64,000 nt of DNA, taken from contig CBFHXB010000005.1 of assembly GCA_965659685.1 (NCBI GenBank), positions 41,554 through 105,553 on the forward strand, read 5' to 3'. Position numbers and translations under genes: made by a program. Under the pieces are notes generated by a model. The model made no database searches and had not been told where the DNA came from. It worked only from the letters and a program-made list of their open reading frames with translations. Positions 48,064 through 56,945 of the stretch are shown in pieces (positions within the stretch are counted from its first letter, which is position 1; every line of letters begins with the position of its first letter). Origin of the DNA: MGIIa-L3 sp11892u (GTDB lineage: Archaea > Thermoplasmatota > Poseidoniia > Poseidoniales > Poseidoniaceae).

Positions 48064-49881
48064 TCACGCCGTCAAGGCAGTGATTCGACCGGACGTGGTG
48101 CTGTAGCTGGACAGGTCAGGATTCGCCTCGATGAAACGGGACAGAGCTTGTTGGTACAACGCACCAATGTCGGTGTAGGTCGCTGCCTTGTCCGGCCAAT
48201 CATGGAACCATTGGTCTCCGCCATTTGCGATGTAATCCACCGTCACAAGATCCACGGTCACACCGGCCACAGGCTCACCATTTTCGACAACCTTTGTTCC
48301 ATCGTCGAGGGTCGCGCTGATGATCCGTTCTCCCGCGGTAACCACGTTGCCGTCGGCATCAAGGACGAGGGCTTGCTTGGTGACGTCGTACACCACGCTC
48401 ATGCCAGCAAGTTGGGCAAAGCGACCGGTACCGTCACCGTCACGCTTGACACCGTCAGTGGTTTCGTTGGTGGCCACCGTTTTGCTGTACACGTTTTCAA
48501 GCAGGTTGTGCATCTGCAATGAGGTCATGTCCTCGACAAGCACCAACCGGTTGCCAAAGGGTGCCACGTCGAAGGTATCTTGCACGCTGAAACGGTACGA
48601 TGCGTTGCCGTCTGGGTTAACCGAAGCACGCAATCCACCGCCGTTGGTCATGGCAACCTGAGCGGTCGGAGTGCCGTACGTGGAGGCCACTTCGGCGGAA
48701 TACCACAGCATGGAGTCCGTGACCAGGTTCCCCACGTTTGTTTCACGTGCTCGGATGTCGTCCTTGGCGCCTTGGAAAGCGAAATCGAAGGCATTGCCGA
48801 TTTTGATCTCTGCCAAGCTGTCGGTGTGGGCTTTCACCGGTGCCTCAATGTCCGCGAGGACCCCGGCATCTTGTTCACCGTCGAAGGAGACCTTGACCGG
48901 GTCACCCGTCAGCGAAACATCACCGTTGCTGACAGAGACGACAGCTCTGCCGTAGTACATGTATTGCCCCATGGTGGTGATGATGGGAATCGGATTGTTG
49001 CCGGCGTCGTTAACCAGCACCGGGTAGGTGTCGACGACGCTGTGACCTTCGTGGGCACTGGTGTTGCTGTTGGCAAGGAGTTCGTCGCCACCACCTGCGA
49101 CAACGACGTCAACGTTGGAGAGCAATGGGACAAGGGCTTTGTCTTCTGAATAGCCCTGCAAGTGCGAAATCAGGATGATCAAGTCTGCGCCGGCGTCGTT
49201 GAGTGTGGCAGCTTCCGCATTGACCGCCTCGGAAACGTTCGTCACATCGACCTTTCCTGGGCTTGAGATGAAGGGCAAGTTTTCGGTCACAGCACCAATG
49301 ATGCCGACCTTGACGTGCCCCTCGCCGTTGTCAACAGGAACGACCACGCGGGTTGAGGAGGCGAGGCGACCACTCGTTTCCAGGCCTGCGAGAGCAGCGT
49401 CATTGCTGACGTCAATGTTGGCGGACAAGAAGGGCGTCGATCCTTCCTCTTCGATGAACTCTGCGAGAACGCTCGGTCCGAAGTCAAAATCGTGGTTGCC
49501 AATGCAAATGGCGTCGTAGTCGATGGCATCGAGCGCTTTGGCGTCGTAGTAGATCTGCGGGTTGCTGCGCGTGGAGGCGTCCCACTTGGAACCGGCCAAG
49601 AAATTGTCACCTGAGGAAAGCGTCAAGGTGCCGTGCCCGGCATCCTCGGTGGCGTCACGGTCCTCGGAAAGGGCGTGCACAAATCCGGCGATGCCGGGTC
49701 GGTCCTCCTCGCGAATGATGTCAGATTCACCGTCGTTGTTGTGGAAGATGACGATCTCGTAACTGTCCGGGGCGATGGCGCCGTCCCAATTGGCTTCAGA
49801 TTCTTCGTTGGATACGCAGCCTGCAAGCGTGGTGGAAAGGACCATGATGGCCATGAGAGACAATGCGACGATTCGGTTCAT
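48064..49881 (-). CDS. 5'-nucleotidase/UshA-family lipoprotein
   Basis: A 605-residue secreted phosphoesterase that would release phosphate and nucleosides from nucleotides outside the cell. A signal peptide with lipobox LSTTLAGC places lipidated Cys22 at the mature N-terminus. Residues 40-350 form the calcineurin-like domain (IGNHDFDFG is intact), and 370-605 the 5'-nucleotidase C-terminal domain (NVGNLVTDSML, AMTNGGGLRASV and VTVDYIANGGDQW). Two metal motifs depart from the classical UshA form. The N-terminal D-x-H is NNDGESD (Asp50), and the G-H-x-H motif reads GGGDELL. The NNDGES form is, to my knowledge, a recognised marine/cyanobacterial subgroup, so activity is not excluded. The start at 49881 is chosen because it gives the signal peptide. 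Confidence 0.88.
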   Translation of the reverse strand: MNRIVALSLMAIMVLSTTLAGCVSNEESEANWDGAIAPDSYEIVIFHNNDGESDIIREEDRPGIAGFVHALSEDRDATEDAGHGTLTLSSGDNFLAGSKWDASTRSNPQIYYDAKALDAIDYDAICIGNHDFDFGPSVLAEFIEEEGSTPFLSANIDVSNDAALAGLETSGRLASSTRVVVPVDNGEGHVKVGIIGAVTENLPFISSPGKVDVTNVSEAVNAEAATLNDAGADLIILISHLQGYSEDKALVPLLSNVDVVVAGGGDELLANSNTSAHEGHSVVDTYPVLVNDAGNNPIPIITTMGQYMYYGRAVVSVSNGDVSLTGDPVKVSFDGEQDAGVLADIEAPVKAHTDSLAEIKIGNAFDFAFQGAKDDIRARETNVGNLVTDSMLWYSAEVASTYGTPTAQVAMTNGGGLRASVNPDGNASYRFSVQDTFDVAPFGNRLVLVEDMTSLQMHNLLENVYSKTVATNETTDGVKRDGDGTGRFAQLAGMSVVYDVTKQALVLDADGNVVTAGERIISATLDDGTKVVENGEPVAGVTVDLVTVDYIANGGDQWFHDWPDKAATYTDIGALYQQALSRFIEANPDLSSYSTTSGRITALTA

Positions 49882-49922
49882 GCTGCCCTTAGAGCATCCC
49901 TCAACAAAGGCAAATGCCAAGC

Positions 49923-49930
49923 AAAATATA
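49923..49930 (-). promoter_or_regulatory. TATA-like box of the 5'-nucleotidase gene
   Basis: TATATTTT on the minus strand about 45 bases upstream of the ATG at 49881, in a locally AT-rich 120-base gap. No clear phosphate-response operator was recognised. Confidence 0.45.
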
Positions 49931-50003
49931 GCCTCGACATAGACCTATACAAAATCACGTAAAGCACGATGCTTCGAACTTATCACGGGTGCTGCGAGCC
50001 GAC

Positions 50004-53000
50004 TCACAGAGGCAGGAACTCGAGCAGAACTTCACCGTTCTCGGTGATTTTCAGGGTCGGTCGGAAGCCTTCGTGAGGGGTGGTTCGGATGGCGTCGTGC
50101 AGGCGAACGCGCATGGCGTCGTCGATGAGGAGATCCATCATGTCGTCCACCACGGTGGCAACCGGGTCCGGCGGTTCTTCGACCGCAGGGGCAGCGTCAA
50201 CCGACGCTGCTGCAGGATCCTCGGACGCCTCCACTGCAGGCTCGGGCTCAGGAGCATCCGAGTCGACCGTGATGGCCTCGAGGTCTTCGTCGGACATGAC
50301 GGGTTTTGGCAAGGGTTCGGGCGAAGCAGCGGGCGAAGCCGGCGCCGCTTGACCGTAGGTTGCACCGCCTTGCACCATCTGCATGGTCGTGCCTTGTTCT
50401 GCCATCACGTTGGCAGAACCGCCTTGACGCTGGAGGTACAGGGTCCCGAAACCAAAGGCGATCATCCCGATGATCAGGAAGATGACCGAGCGCCAGAAGC
50501 CGGCGTTCTCGCCTTCAATGCTGAACGAGAGGCCAATCATGGCAACGATGCCGCCGTAGATGCCGATGGCACGCTGCCACGAAGCACCGCTGGAACCGAA
50601 GCCGTTGATGCCGAGGCCCAAGCAAATCAACGCGATGACCATGAAGCGGAAGGTCCAGGTGTCCGCGTTGGCAAAGAGCAGCAGCACGGAGGCCACCAAA
50701 TAGCCAAGGCCGAGGATCCCCATCGTGTCCCGAGAACGGACCGTGTCGGGTGCGCTCCGGTCCAACCAAGCACTCAGAGGGTCATTCTTGGTCAGGCCGA
50801 TGTACAGCAAGGCCGTGGATTCCAATCCAAGCACGAATCCTGACACCAACCTGACGTCCAAATCGGTGCTGAACACGCTTGAGAGGACCACCGAGGCGGC
50901 CATGGCATGCAAGACGGGAAGGGAACCAAGGCTGATGTCGCTGGGCCGCCGAAGGAGTTGCCGTGTGGCCATCACGGCCCCGAAGAGGTGACCAATTCCA
51001 GAGGCGAAGGTCGGCGTGCAAAGCAGCAACAGAATGCCGCTGATCTCCAAGGTCTGAACGATGTTGGACCGACCTTTTTCGGACGTGAAATCGAATTCTC
51101 CCTTATGAGTCAGCACGGCCGGGTCCAGAGGTGGCGTGTACCGGAACACGAGCGGTTCGGATCCGAAGGTGAAGGCCGTGGCCAACAATCCAACCGTCAG
51201 GCAAGCGAGTTGGATGCCAACGGCAAAGGTGCCCATCGTGGCGGGGAGGAACAGGAGAAGCCACGACAACAAGGCCACATGCAGCCAGACGACGGCATCA
51301 GGACGACCGAACCACCATTGCCTCAGGATCAGGATGCCGATGACCGAAGCCCCGGCCCAGGTGACGTCCGGCACCATGACGACGACGCCGAAGAGCATCC
51401 ATCCCGTGGCCATGCCGCCCCCAACGTTGGCTTCACCCGCACGTCGTGCCATGATCGAAGCGCGGACGGGTTCCAACATCGAAGCGATGATCAATGCGCC
51501 GACGAGGCTGTTCAAACCAAGCAATTCGTTGTATGGGAAGCCGGTGTCAAGGATGAACGACTCCAGCCTTGTGAACATGAAGGACTCGTTGGCCGTGAAG
51601 GGATTGAAGAACCAAATGAGAGGAGCCATGGCCAGAAGACCTTCCCGACCATGTCGGTGCGCCAACCAGCACACCACGGCATAGAGCAGCGGCATTCGCA
51701 GACCGATGTACAGATCAAGCGAAGCCAAAACCAGCAGCAAAAACAGGGTGAGCCGGTCGAGATTGACGCTGTCGTAGACGAAGTCCGTGCGCTTGAGCGC
51801 CAAGACGATCAAGGGCACGGCAAGAAGGCTCAATTCCCAGACCAGAAGTTCGAGGAAAAGTTGGCCGTCAATGTCCGCCCGAGCTGGCGCGGCGCCGCCG
51901 AGAAGGGGCCAGAGCACGAGCATAAGCACGAGGACCAGGCCGTAGGCTCGGTCGCTGGAAGTGATGCGTTCCATCCGGAGGGCTTCACCGAGCAACAGCA
52001 GGAAGGGCAACACGGGGAAGAGCAGGCGAAGCAGGTCTTGCTCCAAACCACCTGCGGCTTGTGCCAGCAACACAATCGAGAGCATGAGCCCTGCTTGATC
52101 CAAAGGAGAACCGGGGGCGAATGAAGGCTCCTCGTCGTCCTCTGTCGTGCCGGCACCGGCAAAGTGGTTGATGAGGCCTCCGAGGCCCACCTGATCCGAC
52201 CGGTCGACGAAAGACAAGCCGTAGAGGAGCGCAGCGACGACAAGCAAAACTTCCGTGTCCGTCCCCTCACCAAAGGTCAGCAGACCCGATGAGGCGAGCA
52301 CGGCGGGAACCAACATGGCGATGGCGCCTTGGGAGGACAATGAAGCGAGGTGATCCAAAGCCTTGGAGTCAGACCTTCGAACGTCAACTTGCCACATGAC
52401 CAGCGGCAACATGGCCACCACCCAACACAGCAACGGACTCTCGACAAGCAGATTCGAGAACGTGGGCGTCACCACGATGAGGCCGATGACGGCCACAGGA
52501 GCCATGCCTGGCAAAAGCCCCCGTTGTTTTCCGAGGAAGGCCAAGAGCAGCAAAGCAGCGGCCACGAGCCCGGGGGCAAGGACATCGATGAGCGGCGCAT
52601 CCATGAGCACGCCTTCGTCCACCAACGTGCCCCGAACGACCGCGGACAAGACCAGCGCCGCCATGGTGGCTTTGGCCACCCAAGGGCGGGTCGCATCGGC
52701 GTAACCGAGCATGTACGCTGCCGTGGTGATGGCGATCAACCATGGGCCATCGGCGGCCGGTCCGGAAAAGGTCCAGAGCGTCGCAGCGAGAAGGATGGGC
52801 ATGGCGGGAGTGCGCCGCGCGTGCACCGCTGGGAAATAGGCCAGCAACAGGGCCCCCCAAAGCAGCACGCCAGGAGTCAAGACTGCACCGGCTTCATCCC
52901 CAAGAAGGTCCGACACCGTGACGTCAAACAGGTCCATGTGGTAGACTTGCTCCGTGCCGTCCCACGGGAAGAACATCATCATCACAAGCACCACGATGCC

Positions 53001-53933
53001 CACCATCGCCCAAGAGACGGTTTCCACCAATTCCCTACGGAGGCGCGCGTCCTTGGCAAACCAGCCTTGGAGGAAAATGAGGGGCACGAGCATGCTGAGG
53101 GCTCCAAGTTGCATGCTGCCGTCCACCATGACCTCTGCAACGTTCATCTGGTACACGAGAGGAAGGAGGCTGGTGGTGATGGCTGAAATCGTGAACGTGT
53201 AGGACACGTCCGATTGCATGCTCATGTACATCGAAAGCCCACACAAAGCCACCATGGTCAGGCCGAGTTGCCAATCAAAGGCGTCGCCGGACCAATGCGT
53301 CCACGTCCCGATGCCCACCCAGAGCAGGGCGATGGGGGTGAAGACCATGACCGCCCAAGCCAAATCAAGCGAGCCAGAGTACCGCGCCAAAAGGCGGCGT
53401 TGGCCAAACACGAGCGCGACGGTTCCGGCCGCTTGCAGGAGGATGGTGTTCTCCCCGGCCCGCCAGTTTTGCGCGTCAATGGACCAAGGCCCACTCGAGG
53501 AACCTTCCACGAACACGTCCAGATTGATCGGATCACTGCTCACCCAACCCGCCAAGAAACGTGTGCCCCAGAGCATGCCAATGGCCATGAAAAAGAACGA
53601 CAAGCCAAGCAGGTAGCCTTGGGGTTCGTCCAAATCTTCCCCCTTTCCTTTGGTGCGGATCTCAATCATGAACAAGGCCATGGCAGAAGAGACAGCACCG
53701 CCGATGAGGAGGGCGAGGAAGTTGAGTTCCGATGCGCCTTCTGCAAAGGCCAAGGAGAGGATGCCGCCCCAGATGAACAACAAGGCCACGCCGTACATGA
53801 TGACCTGAGAAAAGCGTTCCAAGGCCTCGTTTCGCTGGACGGCCACGGGCTGGAGTCCGACCGAGGTGCGCGACAGGGTGTTTTGCTGCACCACTTCAAG
53901 CGATGACGGTGCTTGAGGCATCTCTGGATTCAT
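50004..53933 (-). CDS. Very large polytopic membrane protein of unknown function
   Basis: A 1309-residue product. After a short cytoplasmic N-terminus, about 1100 residues are almost continuous hydrophobic segments, over thirty by eye (for example VIMYGVALLFIWGGILSLAF and AAALLLLAFLGKQRGLL). Loops are short, and Trp and Met residues are frequent. From about residue 1185 the protein becomes a soluble tail with an Ala/Pro/Glu-rich linker (SDAPEPEPAVEASEDPAAAS). A compact C-terminal segment follows, with DDMMDLLIDDAMRVRLHDAI and LKITENGEVLLEFLPL. The general plan recalls the DUF2339 group of multi-helix proteins, but I do not recognise a definite family. No transporter signature was seen. It has its own TATA box at leaderless distance and appears to be monocistronic. 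Confidence 0.8.
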   Translation of the reverse strand: MNPEMPQAPSSLEVVQQNTLSRTSVGLQPVAVQRNEALERFSQVIMYGVALLFIWGGILSLAFAEGASELNFLALLIGGAVSSAMALFMIEIRTKGKGEDLDEPQGYLLGLSFFFMAIGMLWGTRFLAGWVSSDPINLDVFVEGSSSGPWSIDAQNWRAGENTILLQAAGTVALVFGQRRLLARYSGSLDLAWAVMVFTPIALLWVGIGTWTHWSGDAFDWQLGLTMVALCGLSMYMSMQSDVSYTFTISAITTSLLPLVYQMNVAEVMVDGSMQLGALSMLVPLIFLQGWFAKDARLRRELVETVSWAMVGIVVLVMMMFFPWDGTEQVYHMDLFDVTVSDLLGDEAGAVLTPGVLLWGALLLAYFPAVHARRTPAMPILLAATLWTFSGPAADGPWLIAITTAAYMLGYADATRPWVAKATMAALVLSAVVRGTLVDEGVLMDAPLIDVLAPGLVAAALLLLAFLGKQRGLLPGMAPVAVIGLIVVTPTFSNLLVESPLLCWVVAMLPLVMWQVDVRRSDSKALDHLASLSSQGAIAMLVPAVLASSGLLTFGEGTDTEVLLVVAALLYGLSFVDRSDQVGLGGLINHFAGAGTTEDDEEPSFAPGSPLDQAGLMLSIVLLAQAAGGLEQDLLRLLFPVLPFLLLLGEALRMERITSSDRAYGLVLVLMLVLWPLLGGAAPARADIDGQLFLELLVWELSLLAVPLIVLALKRTDFVYDSVNLDRLTLFLLLVLASLDLYIGLRMPLLYAVVCWLAHRHGREGLLAMAPLIWFFNPFTANESFMFTRLESFILDTGFPYNELLGLNSLVGALIIASMLEPVRASIMARRAGEANVGGGMATGWMLFGVVVMVPDVTWAGASVIGILILRQWWFGRPDAVVWLHVALLSWLLLFLPATMGTFAVGIQLACLTVGLLATAFTFGSEPLVFRYTPPLDPAVLTHKGEFDFTSEKGRSNIVQTLEISGILLLLCTPTFASGIGHLFGAVMATRQLLRRPSDISLGSLPVLHAMAASVVLSSVFSTDLDVRLVSGFVLGLESTALLYIGLTKNDPLSAWLDRSAPDTVRSRDTMGILGLGYLVASVLLLFANADTWTFRFMVIALICLGLGINGFGSSGASWQRAIGIYGGIVAMIGLSFSIEGENAGFWRSVIFLIIGMIAFGFGTLYLQRQGGSANVMAEQGTTMQMVQGGATYGQAAPASPAASPEPLPKPVMSDEDLEAITVDSDAPEPEPAVEASEDPAAASVDAAPAVEEPPDPVATVVDDMMDLLIDDAMRVRLHDAIRTTPHEGFRPTLKITENGEVLLEFLPL

Positions 53934-53953
53934 GGTCAGTTTTCGACCTCAGA

Positions 53954-53964
53954 GGGTATAACCC
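53954..53964 (-). promoter_or_regulatory. TATA-like box of the 1309-residue membrane protein gene
   Basis: GGGTTATACCC on the minus strand, centred about 26 bases upstream of the ATG at 53933, predicts a leaderless transcript. The box is also a near-palindrome. Confidence 0.45.
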
Positions 53965-54024
53965 TTCCACCGAAATCGATGGATGGAAGGAGATTGCACG
54001 CGGTCGAATCCAACGCCGTCGCCT

Positions 54025-54864
54025 TTAGGCCAATCGACCGCTGTTGTAGTCCTGGATGGCCTGAATGATCTCTTCTTCCGTGTTCATCACAAAGGGACCG
54101 TATCTGGCGATGGGCTCGTCAAGGTTCGGACCCGCCAACACAAGCAGTTCTGCCCCAGCGTCACCCGCTTCAAGCGACACCGAATGACCCGGCATCAAGA
54201 GGGCCAATTGCCCGTCTTCCACGCGTCGGTCCCCCACGTGGAGATCGCCGCCAAAGACGTACAGCATGGCGTTGAGGTCTTCGTCGATGGGTTGCACCAA
54301 GCGAGCTCCCGGCTGGAGACGGAGGTGAAGGTAGGTGATGGGAAGGACCGTGTCGATCACGGCTTCCGCGCCAAGGCATGAGCCCGCGATGACCTTGGCC
54401 CACACAGAACCGTCCTCGGACGTGACTTCGGGAATCGCTTCAGACGGTACGTCTTGGTAGCGCGGTTCCATCATTTTATTCGCGGCGGGAAGGTTCACCC
54501 AGATTTGGAAACCGTGGTTCCGGCCACCGTCGCGAAGCAGGTCCTCGTGAGGCAATTCGCTGTGAATGACACCGCGCCCGGCCGTCATCCACTGCACGTC
54601 TCCCGGCCGCAGCGTCCCGCTGTTCCCCGCCGAATCTTCGTGCACCATGCAGCCGTCGAGCAGGTAGGTGACCGTCTCAAAGCCGCGGTGCGGATGGGAC
54701 GGAGCGCCAACGGCTTCGCCGGGTCCATAGTCCACGGGACCCATTTCGTCGAGCAGTAAAAACGGACTCATCATGGCGCCCATGGCCGCAGGTCGACGCA
54801 CCATGAAGCCGCCGCCCTCGCGAACCGTTCGTGTCGGAATCGTGGTGCGGACCGTCCGAGTCAT
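54025..54864 (-). CDS. Pirin-family bicupin protein
   Basis: A 279-residue two-cupin protein. The N-terminal cupin carries the pirin metal site: His57 and His59 in HPHRGFETV, then His101 and Glu103 in TAGRGVIHSE. Neighbouring family sequences are MSPFLLLDEMGP and FQIWVNLPAANKM. The C-terminal cupin (AMLYVFGGDLHVGD, then LLVLAGPNLDEPIARYGPFVMNT) is also typical. Pirins bind iron; some have quercetin dioxygenase activity and others act as redox-sensitive regulators. Its divergent arrangement with msrA, with back-to-back TATA boxes, suggests a joint stress response. Confidence 0.93.
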   Translation of the reverse strand: MTRTVRTTIPTRTVREGGGFMVRRPAAMGAMMSPFLLLDEMGPVDYGPGEAVGAPSHPHRGFETVTYLLDGCMVHEDSAGNSGTLRPGDVQWMTAGRGVIHSELPHEDLLRDGGRNHGFQIWVNLPAANKMMEPRYQDVPSEAIPEVTSEDGSVWAKVIAGSCLGAEAVIDTVLPITYLHLRLQPGARLVQPIDEDLNAMLYVFGGDLHVGDRRVEDGQLALLMPGHSVSLEAGDAGAELLVLAGPNLDEPIARYGPFVMNTEEEIIQAIQDYNSGRLA

Positions 54865-54884
54865 GGTTCAAGGGTGGAAACGAC

Positions 54885-54916
54885 GGTTATGAGCACTTGC
54901 ACACGCCCCATATACC
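54885..54916. promoter_or_regulatory. Back-to-back TATA boxes between the pirin gene and msrA
   Basis: CTCATAACC on the minus strand (54885-54893) is about 25 bases upstream of the pirin ATG at 54864. CATATACC on the plus strand (54909-54916) is about 24 bases upstream of the msrA ATG at 54936. Both spacings predict leaderless mRNAs, and the close boxes make coordinated control of the two genes plausible. Confidence 0.5.
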
Positions 54917-54935
54917 TGCAACCACGCGGAAGACC

Positions 54936-55466
54936 ATGGCACGGCTCGTGGTCGGTGGCGGATGTTTCTGGTGCATTGAAGCGGCGATGAAGGACCTGCG
55001 TGGCGTTCAGGCGGCCCGCCCAGGGTACGCCGGCGGACACGTGGAGCATCCCACGTACGAGCAGGTCTGTGCCAAGCGAACAGGGCATGCCGAAGTCGTG
55101 GAATTCGAATACGATGCTGAGATCATTGACCATGCGACCATGCTCAGGGTGTTTTTCACCGCCCATGACCCGACGCAGCGGAACCGGCAAGGCAACGACG
55201 TTGGCCCACAATACCGCAGCATCGTCTTTGTTGACGGTGAAGAGGAACGCGCTTCGCTTGAGCGAGTGCTGGCTGAAGTCGTGACGTGGTACGACGACGA
55301 GATCGTGACCGAGGTCGAGCCGCTCGACGCCCATCCGTTCTGGACCGCGGAAGCCGTTCACCACGACTACTTCGCCAACAACCCCCAGAACCCATACTGT
55401 GGCTTTGTCGTCGCGCCAAAGGTCAACAAGGTCAGGGCGAAACACGCCGGCTTGTTTGACCGTTGA
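54936..55466 (+). CDS. msrA: Peptide methionine-S-sulfoxide reductase
   Basis: Reduces the S-epimer of methionine sulfoxide in proteins after oxidative damage. The 176-residue product has the family length. The active site GGCFWC, with catalytic Cys10, is followed by EAAMKDLRGV, ARPGYAGGHVEHPTYEQVC, TGHAEVVEFEYD and DPTQRNRQGNDVGPQYRS, all diagnostic. The frame is open upstream to 54831, but the ATG at 54936 gives the normal N-terminus and matches the TATA spacing. Only one further cysteine pair candidate is seen toward the C-terminus (NPYCGF), so the regenerating partner may be the glutaredoxin encoded nearby. Confidence 0.96.
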   Translation: MARLVVGGGCFWCIEAAMKDLRGVQAARPGYAGGHVEHPTYEQVCAKRTGHAEVVEFEYDAEIIDHATMLRVFFTAHDPTQRNRQGNDVGPQYRSIVFVDGEEERASLERVLAEVVTWYDDEIVTEVEPLDAHPFWTAEAVHHDYFANNPQNPYCGFVVAPKVNKVRAKHAGLFDR

Positions 55467-55467
55467 A

Positions 55468-55971
55468 TCAGCAGAGCTTGAGCAAGCGGCTCGCCACGTC
55501 TTCGAGGCTCTCTTGCCGAGCGTCTTCTCCGCTCTTCTCGATGGTTGAACGCCCAACGACGTCGCACCCGAGGAAGAGGAACTGGTTGCGCATGGCGGTG
55601 ATCACGTACTCTCCACCTCCACCGGAGGAGGTCGCCAGAGCCACAGGTTGGCCGTTGAACAATGCACGGAAGTCCTTCCACCGGGTGGAGAGCCACGTGA
55701 TGGCGTTGATCAGCGTCGGGGGCGCACCACCGTTGTATTCCGGTGCGCAGACGAGCCAGCCGTCGGCCGCCTCAAGGCGCGCCCAAAGGTCGTCCAAAGA
55801 AGCAGGAGCGCCGTGCTCTTTGGAGTGGCCCGTGGTGAAGACAGGCATGTCGAGCGAGGCCACTTCGATGACGTCAGCGGTGTGGCCTTCGGCCTCAAAC
55901 ACGTCTGCAAAACGCTGTGCAAGGGCGAGGTTCCGGTCGCTGGTTGCGGCAAGGATTGCGATTGAGGCCAT
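55468..55971 (-). CDS. NAD(P)H-dependent FMN reductase
   Basis: A 167-residue flavodoxin-fold reductase. The N-terminal strand IAILAATSDRNLALAQRFADVF forms the FMN phosphate site. The diagnostic motif APEYNGGAPPTLINAITWLS is in the middle, and VALATSSGGGGEY follows. Such enzymes pass electrons from NAD(P)H to flavin, quinones or azo compounds. It converges with msrA with one base between the stops, and is divergent from the glutaredoxin gene, within a cluster of redox genes. Confidence 0.92.
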   Translation of the reverse strand: MASIAILAATSDRNLALAQRFADVFEAEGHTADVIEVASLDMPVFTTGHSKEHGAPASLDDLWARLEAADGWLVCAPEYNGGAPPTLINAITWLSTRWKDFRALFNGQPVALATSSGGGGEYVITAMRNQFLFLGCDVVGRSTIEKSGEDARQESLEDVASRLLKLC

Positions 55972-56048
55972 GAGGCGTGCTTCATGCGCCGGCCTTTGAA
56001 GGGTCGCCCCATCTCAGGGTTCAAAACGCAAGGGCGTGAACGCAGACC

Positions 56049-56321
56049 ATGACCAACCTTGTGTTGCAGCATGCAGGTGAAACCAGCGAAGATTTCCTGA
56101 TGTACACCAGCACCTTCTGCCCGTATTGCGTGTCCGCCAAGCGGTTGTTTGCAAGCAAAGGCTTGTCCTACCGCGAAATCAACTTCGATCAACACCGCGA
56201 GATGCAGCAGACCATCGTCAAAGAAACCGGACACCGCACCGTTCCCGTCATCCTCGACCTGCGGGGCGAACAACCGATGTTCATTGGTGGGTTCGACGAA
56301 ACGAGCCGTTACTTGGCCTGA
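56049..56321 (+). CDS. Glutaredoxin-like protein
   Basis: A 90-residue thioredoxin-fold protein with the dithiol active site CPYC at residues 24-27. The cis-proline motif is in HRTVPVILD, and the C-terminal GGFDE motif binds glutathione or a similar thiol in the family. It would reduce disulfides or support MsrA. Whether the organism uses glutathione is unknown. Its last 13 bases overlap the 3' end of the converging hydrolase gene. Confidence 0.93.
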   Translation: MTNLVLQHAGETSEDFLMYTSTFCPYCVSAKRLFASKGLSYREINFDQHREMQQTIVKETGHRTVPVILDLRGEQPMFIGGFDETSRYLA

Positions 56322-56941
56322 GTGGACGAATTCCACCCGTTTGCCAAGGCCTCAAGCCACTCTTTCACCGCGGCGTGATGCTCGGTTGGAATCATGTGGC
56401 CTTTGGGATGTTCAATCAGCTCCGTGGCCCAGCCCGCGTCTTCAAACAGATGAGCGATGGCCCAACCGTCCTCGATGGGGACACGGACGTCTCGTTCTCC
56501 GTGCATCCAAAACAGGTGCTTTCGTTCCAACTCTTCCAACCGCATGCGCAGTTCCATCGGTCGAATCAGGCGCGTGCCGAGCGCAATCACGCCGACGATG
56601 CGGTCCGCAAGCGGGAGGTGGAGCATCTCCTGAGCCATCGCACCGCCCATGCTGAAGCCACCGACGACCAACGGCCCTGCCGGTGCATGCCGGGACACTT
56701 CTTGTTCCAATTGAGCCAACGACGCGTCCACATCGAACAGTTCCGTGCGGCTCAGGTTGGCGCGGCGTGTGGGCGATGCGCTCCAATCCTCGTAACGCCA
56801 CCAGGCGAAACCTCGCCGTGGATGACGAAAGCGACCCTCGGGAACGAGCAGCGTCCACCCCTCTGGAAGGATCGCTTCAGCGAAAGGCCGCATCATCTCA
56901 GACGTGCCCGTCATGCCGTGCATCATCAGCAGGGTCGGCAT
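56309..56941 (-). CDS. Carboxylesterase/phospholipase-type alpha/beta-hydrolase
   Basis: A 210-residue serine hydrolase. The strand PTLLMMHGMTG carries the oxyanion-hole region. The nucleophile elbow GGFSMGGAMA supplies the catalytic Ser, followed by ALGTRL. FWMHGERDVRVPIEDG supplies the Asp, and HPKGHMIPTEH the His. This matches the short carboxylesterase (YpfH/acyl-protein thioesterase-like) group. The frame is open upstream, but the ATG at 56941 gives the family N-terminus and lies four bases after the stop of the lipoprotein gene, so the two are probably co-transcribed. Confidence 0.9.
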   Translation of the reverse strand: MPTLLMMHGMTGTSEMMRPFAEAILPEGWTLLVPEGRFRHPRRGFAWWRYEDWSASPTRRANLSRTELFDVDASLAQLEQEVSRHAPAGPLVVGGFSMGGAMAQEMLHLPLADRIVGVIALGTRLIRPMELRMRLEELERKHLFWMHGERDVRVPIEDGWAIAHLFEDAGWATELIEHPKGHMIPTEHHAAVKEWLEALANGWNSSTQAK

Positions 56942-56945
56942 GCCC

